Shown in pieces: positions 6,399 through 11,305 of a DNA stretch of 11,305 nucleotides; within the stretch, counting starts at the first letter, position 1; each line of letters begins with the position of its first letter. The DNA comes from MAG-121220-bin8 sp964433845 (GTDB lineage: Bacteria > Bacteroidota > Bacteroidia > Flavobacteriales > Flavobacteriaceae). Location: positions 1-11,305 of the forward strand of contig CAYSTA010000043.1 in assembly GCA_964433845.1 (NCBI GenBank). Direction: 5' to 3'. The position numbers and the translations under genes were made by a program. The notes under the pieces are model-generated. The model was given only the letters and a program-made list of their open reading frames with translations, had not been told where the DNA came from and made no database searches.

Positions 6399-9300
6399 GT
6401 GGTTAAAAAAATATTTGCTTTAATTTTTTTGTTTGTTTTTACTCTAAACGGATATTCTCAATTAAGTAAAATCCATTATATACCACCCTTAACAAGTTCA
6501 GATGAGGGGAATGCTGAACCATTAGATCAATGGTTTTATATTTCTACTCCAATTAATGGTGATGTTTCTTTTAAAATAAAACCTATTGGAGGAACTGCTG
6601 ATCAAGAAATATCTTATATAGTAAATAATGCTAATCCAAAAAAAATTGAGATTGCCAGTTCAGATTATTCACAATTATTTCAAGCACCTTCAACAACTAG
6701 TACAGTTACGACTGATAAAGGGTACATTATAGAAGCTCAAGATGTAATTTATGTTTCTGTAAGAATGAATGCGGGTGGTGGTGCCCAAGCAGGTGCACTA
6801 GTTAGTAAGGGGGATAATGCACCTGGAAAAAATTTCAGAATTGGAACTTATGATAACAAAGGATCTCCGGGATCTAATTATCTAAATTTCTTTTCAGTGA
6901 TGGCTACTGAGGATCAAACTACAGTTAACTTAACAAGTAATAATATTTCTGGTCTAGTTATTCAAAATTATTCTGGTCAATTTCCTATTGAAAATATAAT
7001 ACTAAATAGAGGAGAAAGCTATACTGTTGCATTAAAAGTAACAGATGCTAATGGCAATAGAGATGGTCTAATTGGAGCATTGGTTAGTGCTGATAAAAAT
7101 GTTGTTGTAAATACTGGTTCAGCTAATGGAAGTTTTGGAACTGGTGGTGCTAGAGATTATGGAATTGATCAAATTGTTGGTTTAGACAAAGTTGGAAAAG
7201 AGTACATTTTTGTAAAAGGAGCAGGACAAGATTCTTATGAAAATGTACTTATTGTAGCTCATTATGATAATACAGAAATCAAAATTAATGATGAATCTAC
7301 TGGGACTACAATAAATAAAGGAGACTATTACATTATTGAAGGAAACAAGTTTTTAAATGGAAATATGTATGTTTCTTCATCTGAGGATGTATTTGCATAT
7401 CAAGGTATAGGAGGAAGTGGTGAAGCTAATCAAGGAATGTTTTTTGTACCTCCACTTAGCTGCGAAAGTCGTGGAGATGTAAACAATATTGCTTTTATTG
7501 ATGAAATTGGAGATAATACTTTAACTGGTGGAGTGACTGTTGTTACTAAAGGCACTGCTTCGGTTTTAATAAATAATACGGATATTGCTAGTCAACCTGC
7601 AGGAATCACTGTGGTTGGGCCAGCAACAGTAACTGGAAAAAATGAGTATGTAACCTATAACGTAACTGGACTATCTGGAAATGTAACAGTAAGTAGTTCA
7701 GATGAGCTTTATTCAGCTTATTACAATCAAAGTGGAGCTGCAACTTCAGGAAGTTTCTATGCTGGTTTTCCTTCAGATCCAAATGTATCGTTGAATTTAG
7801 TTGCTTCTGCGCTAGGGTCTTGTATATCTGCTGATGGAGTATCTAATGTAACTTTTGAGGTTAGTAATGCTGGAAGTTATGACAGCTTGCAATGGGTAAA
7901 AAAAGATGAAGGAGCGGACACATACACAGATATTGCAGGTGAAACAAATACTACATATAAACCTACTGAAATTGGAACTTATGCTGTAAAAGGCACAATC
8001 ACTTGTACTGGATCGGTATATAAATCGACTGATATTCCTATTAGTATATGTCCAACAGATTATGACAATGATGGTATTATAGACAATCTTGATTTAGATA
8101 CAGATAATGATGGAATTTTAAATACTGTAGAATCATTAGGCACAGGAATTATAAATATAGCAGACCCAGTCAACCCTACATTTACCTTAACTAATGGAGA
8201 AACAAATACGGTTGTTTTAACTGGAGAATTAAAAAAAGAAAGTACTGTAGACCCAGCAACTAATTCATTTACTGGAGCTGCTACGGGTACATTTCAATCC
8301 AATGTAGCAGCAGCAGAGTCTGGAACAAACACTTTTACTATTACAGCTACATCACAAGATTCTCAAGGACAAAATGAATTACTGTTTTTTCATGCTACAA
8401 AAGATCCTGCTTCAGAACACCAAAGAATAGATGGAGAAAGCTTTATATATAGCATTCTTCCTGCAGACAAAAATATTACCGTTTGGGATCCTGATGATAG
8501 ATTATTAATTGACACAAACTATGATGGAAAATTTGAGGCAGGCGTAACATCTTTTACCGCTTCTGAGATTCGCTTTAGAACAAACCCTAATCCAAATGGC
8601 AACACAAATTATGAGTTTTTTGCTTCCCAGTGTAAATCAATAACATTTGTTCATCGTAACATTAATAAGGATGCTGCTTCCACTTATTCCGGATTTATTG
8701 AAACAATTGATTATAATTTAAATACAGACACAGACAGTACATTTATTTACGATTATTTAGATTTAGATAGTGATGATGATTCATGTAATGATCTTACTGA
8801 AGCAGGATTTGAAGATAAAGATCCAGATGGGGATGGAATTATGGGAGAGGGTCAGCCTACTTTTGATAATGGAAAAATAGATTCTAGAGGTAAATATAAG
8901 GACCATACATATCCCGATCCACTTAAAGACACTGATGATTCTCTTTATTTGTTTCAAAAAGCTGGAACAGGAATTTCTATAACAAATCAGCCTAGTAATG
9001 TAAGTGAATGTGAAGATAGTAGTGTTAGTTTTGAAGTAACAGCAGGAACTCCGAACCCAGCTGCTGCTACTGTAGCATATAAATGGCAATTATATGATGC
9101 AACAAATGATAAGTGGAACAATATTACTGATGACACTACTTATTCGGGTGCAACAACAAATAAACTAAGTATTTCCACAATTACTTTAGCTATGTCAGGA
9201 AATAAGTTCAGAGCAAATGTGTCAACAAGTGAATATTTATGTGGAACTAATTCAACTGAGGTTACGTTAACTGTAGTGGCAATTCCATCTAAGCCAATTG

Positions 9301-11305
9301 TAGATCCTATTCAAATATATTGTTATGATGAGACTAATCAGCCAAAGGTTTCACAATTAAAAATTAAAGATCCCGATACTACACTTTCAGTGAAATGGTA
9401 TGAAGCTGAAACGGGAGGTGATCCAATAGATCCAAATACATTATTAATACATGAAAAAAAATATTATGCACAAGTAACAAATAGCTCTGGATGCTTTAGT
9501 ACATCTAGAACAGAAACAAAAGCTTTTATATCTAATCCAACCCTAAGTGCAACAAGTGATGCACTATGCTTGAGTGAATCAACCACTATTTCTGTTACTG
9601 GAATTCCACAAACTGCAGAAGATTTTATAAAAGATCATCCTGAATTAGATTTATTCTTAAGCTTTGGCGGATCTAATTATTTTTTAAAAGAAGAAGCAAT
9701 GCCATGGGAAACCGCTTATAATCTTATTCAAAGCTTTGGTGCTGGAGCTTCTATGTATCAAATTAATACAAAAGAGGAAGAAGATGCTGTCTATGATGAA
9801 CTTAGCAAAAGAGGATGGGCTAACGCAGGAACAAATCCTAATAATCATTTTTGGCTAGGTCTTAAACAGTACAACACTGCAGAACTAAACCCAAACAACA
9901 AAGTTGATGAGGGATGGTACTGGTTAGATGGTAGACAACTAACTTCTGAACTAGCAAATTGGGCTCCTGGTGAACCAAATGATTATCCTAGTTCTGAAGA
10001 AAATGGTGAAGAAGATTATGGTCAGTTTGACTTTGGTGGTGTTGCAAAAAAATGGAATGATATGCAAAATGTTCAAGAAAGTGGAAATTCATGGCCAATA
10101 TTTGAATTTAACGGAACTACATCCGTTAAATGGGGTGAATATACTAATGAAGACAAAACAGAGTTTACACTTTTCGATGAAGCTAGTAGTAGTTTAACAG
10201 TTACTCCAACAAAAACAACTGTATATTTCTTAGAAGTGACTATTAATAATGTAGTATGCCGAACTGAGCATACTATTACAGTTAATCCAAATCCTGTTTC
10301 TAACACTGTTGGGAATTTAACATATTGTGATGACAGTAGTGATGGGGATGACACCAATGGCATTATTCAATCAGTAAATTTTGAAACTCAAAGTGCAACA
10401 ATTCTAGGTGACAGTCAATCTTCAAGTGATTTTACAGTTACTTATCATCTTAGTCAGGCAGATGCAGATGACACTACAAAAACTGGGCTAAGTTCTCCTT
10501 ACACTAATTCAGTTGCTGGAGGAGAAAAAATATATATTAGAGTTCAGAACAATACTACTAAATGTATTAATACAACAAATTCGTTTGATTTAAAAATAAA
10601 TGTGCTTCCTAAAGCTAATGCAGTTAACAATATCGTAAAATGTGATGACAACTCTGTTGGTGATGATAAAGATGGGTTTATTTCTAGTTTTGACCTTAGT
10701 TCTCAAACAGCTACTATACTTGGTGACCAAAGTAGCGATGACTATACTGTTACCTACCATATCAGTCAAGCAGATGCAGATGATCCAACCAGCACCGGAT
10801 TGACATCGCCTTATACCAACACTACAAAAGGAGGAGAAAAAATATTTGTTAGGGTACTTGATAAAAATTTAGGTTGTTTTAGGGCGACTACATCATTTGA
10901 TATTAAAGTAGCCCCATTACCCGTTATAATAAATCCATTAATCAAAATTGAACAGTGTGATGATGATGATAATAATGATGGGGTTTCTATTCATAATTTA
11001 ACAGAATCTCAATTGATCATTTCTTCCGATTATCAAAACGAAACCTTTGAATATTATACAGCATCTGATTTTAGTACAGATTCATTAATTGCAGATCCTA
11101 CCAAATATCAAAATAAACCTTTTAATGATTCTGTTTATGTTAAAATCATAACTTCTGATAATTGTTACAGAACATCTCAAATAAACATAACGGTCGCTGC
11201 AAGTCAGATATCAAAAACATTTATGGAGGACAATAACACATTTTATGCACTTTGTGATGATTCTCCTGCATTAAGTCAAGATGGTATCGCTACTTTTAAG
11301 AGTGA
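6399..11305 (+). CDS. Giant modular surface adhesin (IgGFc-binding N-domain, Ig-like, C-type lectin, tandem repeats), 3'-truncated
   Basis: One frame stays open for 1635 codons and leaves the window unfinished. GTG at 6399 is chosen because it directly precedes a signal peptide (VKKIFALIFLFVFTLNGYS, cleavage probably before Q21), and an in-frame stop lies upstream at 6351. Modules by residue are: IgGFc-binding-protein-like N-terminal domain, about 25-355 (GSANGSFGTGGARDYG at 240-255; FFVPPLSC ending at 355); Ig-like, about 465-552; thrombospondin-3-like DxDxDG segment, 554-579; an unassigned domain with further acidic loops, to about 855; Ig-like domains, about 858-961 and 962-1045; an Ig-like domain split by a C-type lectin domain, 1046-1299; then repeats of about 104 residues from 1300. 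It is probably exported by Sec and anchored or released by type IX secretion, but the sorting domain would lie beyond the window. Likely role: calcium-dependent attachment to glycans. Confidence 0.9.
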   Translation, partial: MVKKIFALIFLFVFTLNGYSQLSKIHYIPPLTSSDEGNAEPLDQWFYISTPINGDVSFKIKPIGGTADQEISYIVNNANPKKIEIASSDYSQLFQAPSTTSTVTTDKGYIIEAQDVIYVSVRMNAGGGAQAGALVSKGDNAPGKNFRIGTYDNKGSPGSNYLNFFSVMATEDQTTVNLTSNNISGLVIQNYSGQFPIENIILNRGESYTVALKVTDANGNRDGLIGALVSADKNVVVNTGSANGSFGTGGARDYGIDQIVGLDKVGKEYIFVKGAGQDSYENVLIVAHYDNTEIKINDESTGTTINKGDYYIIEGNKFLNGNMYVSSSEDVFAYQGIGGSGEANQGMFFVPPLSCESRGDVNNIAFIDEIGDNTLTGGVTVVTKGTASVLINNTDIASQPAGITVVGPATVTGKNEYVTYNVTGLSGNVTVSSSDELYSAYYNQSGAATSGSFYAGFPSDPNVSLNLVASALGSCISADGVSNVTFEVSNAGSYDSLQWVKKDEGADTYTDIAGETNTTYKPTEIGTYAVKGTITCTGSVYKSTDIPISICPTDYDNDGIIDNLDLDTDNDGILNTVESLGTGIINIADPVNPTFTLTNGETNTVVLTGELKKESTVDPATNSFTGAATGTFQSNVAAAESGTNTFTITATSQDSQGQNELLFFHATKDPASEHQRIDGESFIYSILPADKNITVWDPDDRLLIDTNYDGKFEAGVTSFTASEIRFRTNPNPNGNTNYEFFASQCKSITFVHRNINKDAASTYSGFIETIDYNLNTDTDSTFIYDYLDLDSDDDSCNDLTEAGFEDKDPDGDGIMGEGQPTFDNGKIDSRGKYKDHTYPDPLKDTDDSLYLFQKAGTGISITNQPSNVSECEDSSVSFEVTAGTPNPAAATVAYKWQLYDATNDKWNNITDDTTYSGATTNKLSISTITLAMSGNKFRANVSTSEYLCGTNSTEVTLTVVAIPSKPIVDPIQIYCYDETNQPKVSQLKIKDPDTTLSVKWYEAETGGDPIDPNTLLIHEKKYYAQVTNSSGCFSTSRTETKAFISNPTLSATSDALCLSESTTISVTGIPQTAEDFIKDHPELDLFLSFGGSNYFLKEEAMPWETAYNLIQSFGAGASMYQINTKEEEDAVYDELSKRGWANAGTNPNNHFWLGLKQYNTAELNPNNKVDEGWYWLDGRQLTSELANWAPGEPNDYPSSEENGEEDYGQFDFGGVAKKWNDMQNVQESGNSWPIFEFNGTTSVKWGEYTNEDKTEFTLFDEASSSLTVTPTKTTVYFLEVTINNVVCRTEHTITVNPNPVSNTVGNLTYCDDSSDGDDTNGIIQSVNFETQSATILGDSQSSSDFTVTYHLSQADADDTTKTGLSSPYTNSVAGGEKIYIRVQNNTTKCINTTNSFDLKINVLPKANAVNNIVKCDDNSVGDDKDGFISSFDLSSQTATILGDQSSDDYTVTYHISQADADDPTSTGLTSPYTNTTKGGEKIFVRVLDKNLGCFRATTSFDIKVAPLPVIINPLIKIEQCDDDDNNDGVSIHNLTESQLIISSDYQNETFEYYTASDFSTDSLIADPTKYQNKPFNDSVYVKIITSDNCYRTSQINITVAASQISKTFMEDNNTFYALCDDSPALSQDGIATFKS
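8058..8135 (+). other. Thrombospondin-3-like calcium-binding segment of the adhesin
   Basis: Residues 554-579 read DYDNDGIIDNLDLDTDNDG and continue ILNTVES. Two DxDxDG-type acidic loops separated by 13 residues are the signature of thrombospondin type 3 repeats, which bind calcium and stiffen linkers between domains in bacterial surface proteins. More loops of this type follow at DTNYDGKFE (from about 8512) and at DLDSDDD and DKDPDGDG (about 8760-8837). Confidence 0.8.
9651..10109 (+). other. C-type lectin-like domain of the adhesin, with EPN and WND motifs
   Basis: Residues 1085-1237 show the C-type lectin landmarks in order. An opening FGGSNYFLKEEAMPWETAYN is followed by a helix region ending in INTKEEEDAVYDEL. 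The core strand FWLGL has W1152, and GWYWLDG has W1173 and W1175. Then come W1188 in WAPGEPND, with EPN at 1192-1194, and W1219-N1220-D1221, before the closing IFEF. In animal C-type lectins, EPN plus WND form the calcium site for mannose-type sugars, so calcium-dependent sugar binding is likely. The usual disulfide cysteines are absent. The domain appears to be inserted within an Ig-like domain (9534-10295). Confidence 0.88.
10296..10610 (+). repeat. Adhesin tandem repeat 1 (105 aa)
   Basis: This is the first of a series of units in the adhesin (residues 1300-1404). Each unit starts with a short strand and a CDD motif (here LTYCDDSSDGDD), continues through SVNFETQSATILGD and VTYHLSQADADD to SPYTN, and ends in GGEKIYIRV and a strand closing at VLP. 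The type is common in Flavobacteriia surface proteins. Confidence 0.88.
10611..10922 (+). repeat. Adhesin tandem repeat 2 (104 aa)
   Basis: This unit closely matches repeat 1: IVKCDDNSVGDD, SSQTATILGD, VTYHISQADADD, SPYTN and GGEKIFVRV align position by position. The two diverge mainly at synonymous sites and in the loop after DADD. It ends at VAPLP, like the VLP closing repeat 1. Confidence 0.88.
10923..11204 (+). repeat. Adhesin repeat 3 (about 94 aa, divergent)
   Basis: This unit keeps the CDDDDNNDG start, an LTESQ-like segment, a FEYYTASDFSTDS segment in the place of VTYHxSQADADD, and a closing VYVKIITSDNCYRTSQINITV strand pair. It has lost the ATILGD and SPYTN motifs and is about ten residues shorter. 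It is a diverged member of the same repeat type. Confidence 0.75.
11205..11305 (+). repeat. Adhesin repeat 4, cut by window edge
   Basis: Only the beginning is visible: an opening strand, then ALCDDSPALSQDGIATFKS, which matches the CDD...DG...F start of the preceding units. The frame is still open at the last base, so the gene and probably the repeat series continue. Confidence 0.65.

Noticed and set aside
8781..9089. Minus-strand frame of 102 codons
   Set aside because: It lies wholly within the adhesin frame, which has clear domain matches here; the product is a low-complexity Ser/Ile/Phe-rich shadow.
9970..10363. A + strand frame at 9970-10197 and a minus-strand frame at 10073-10363
   Set aside because: Both are shadows of the lectin and Ig-like region of the adhesin, where the real frame carries the EPN and WND motifs.
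1..11305. tRNA or rRNA genes, CRISPR arrays, insertion sequences, riboswitches and strong hairpin terminators
   Set aside because: No cloverleaf, conserved rRNA block, spaced short repeats, transposase motif or GC-rich hairpin with a T run was seen; the only repeats are protein-coding or the assembly overlap.

Overview
The window looks like a piece of a Flavobacteriia-type Bacteroidota genome, probably marine or metagenome-assembled. The DNA is visibly A+T-rich and gene starts lack Shine-Dalgarno sequences. Two spots resemble the Bacteroidota -7 promoter element TAnnTTTG. Several proteins are of types I know mainly from this group: an ABC permease fused to an M1 peptidase, a Tat-exported sugar isomerase-like protein, and a giant modular surface protein with an IgGFc-binding N-terminal domain. 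All recognisable genes are on the + strand, and no stretch over 300 bases lacks a gene.

Layout. Positions 1-374 hold the 3' part of a small membrane protein. It overlaps by four bases (ATGA) with a 64-residue Cro/CI-type regulator (371-565). A likely promoter at about 581-588 then opens a three-gene cluster: an ABC ATPase (616-1491), a 1233-residue membrane permease with a C-terminal M1-type zinc peptidase (1524-5225), and a TIM-barrel sugar-phosphate isomerase/epimerase-like protein (5229-6319) starting 3 bases after the permease. The ATPase and permease should form one transporter or membrane machine with an attached extracytoplasmic peptidase. Its substrate is not known.

The isomerase gene is interrupted by exactly 100 Ns (5374-5473). 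The 55 bases before the gap (5319-5373) are identical to the 55 bases after it (5474-5528). Removing one copy and the Ns restores a single in-frame 311-residue protein that reads smoothly through a family motif. The gap is therefore almost certainly an assembly artefact and not missing sequence.

From 6399 to the right edge runs one uninterrupted reading frame of 1635 codons, starting at GTG and not ended in the window. It encodes a secreted surface protein with, in order: a signal peptide, an IgGFc-binding-protein-like N-terminal domain, an Ig-like domain, aspartate-rich (thrombospondin-3-like) calcium-binding segments, two further Ig-like domains, a C-type lectin domain that appears to be inserted inside another Ig-like domain, and tandem repeats of about 104 residues. 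The C-terminus, where a type IX secretion sorting domain would be expected, is outside the window. This is probably an adhesin that binds carbohydrate in a calcium-dependent way.
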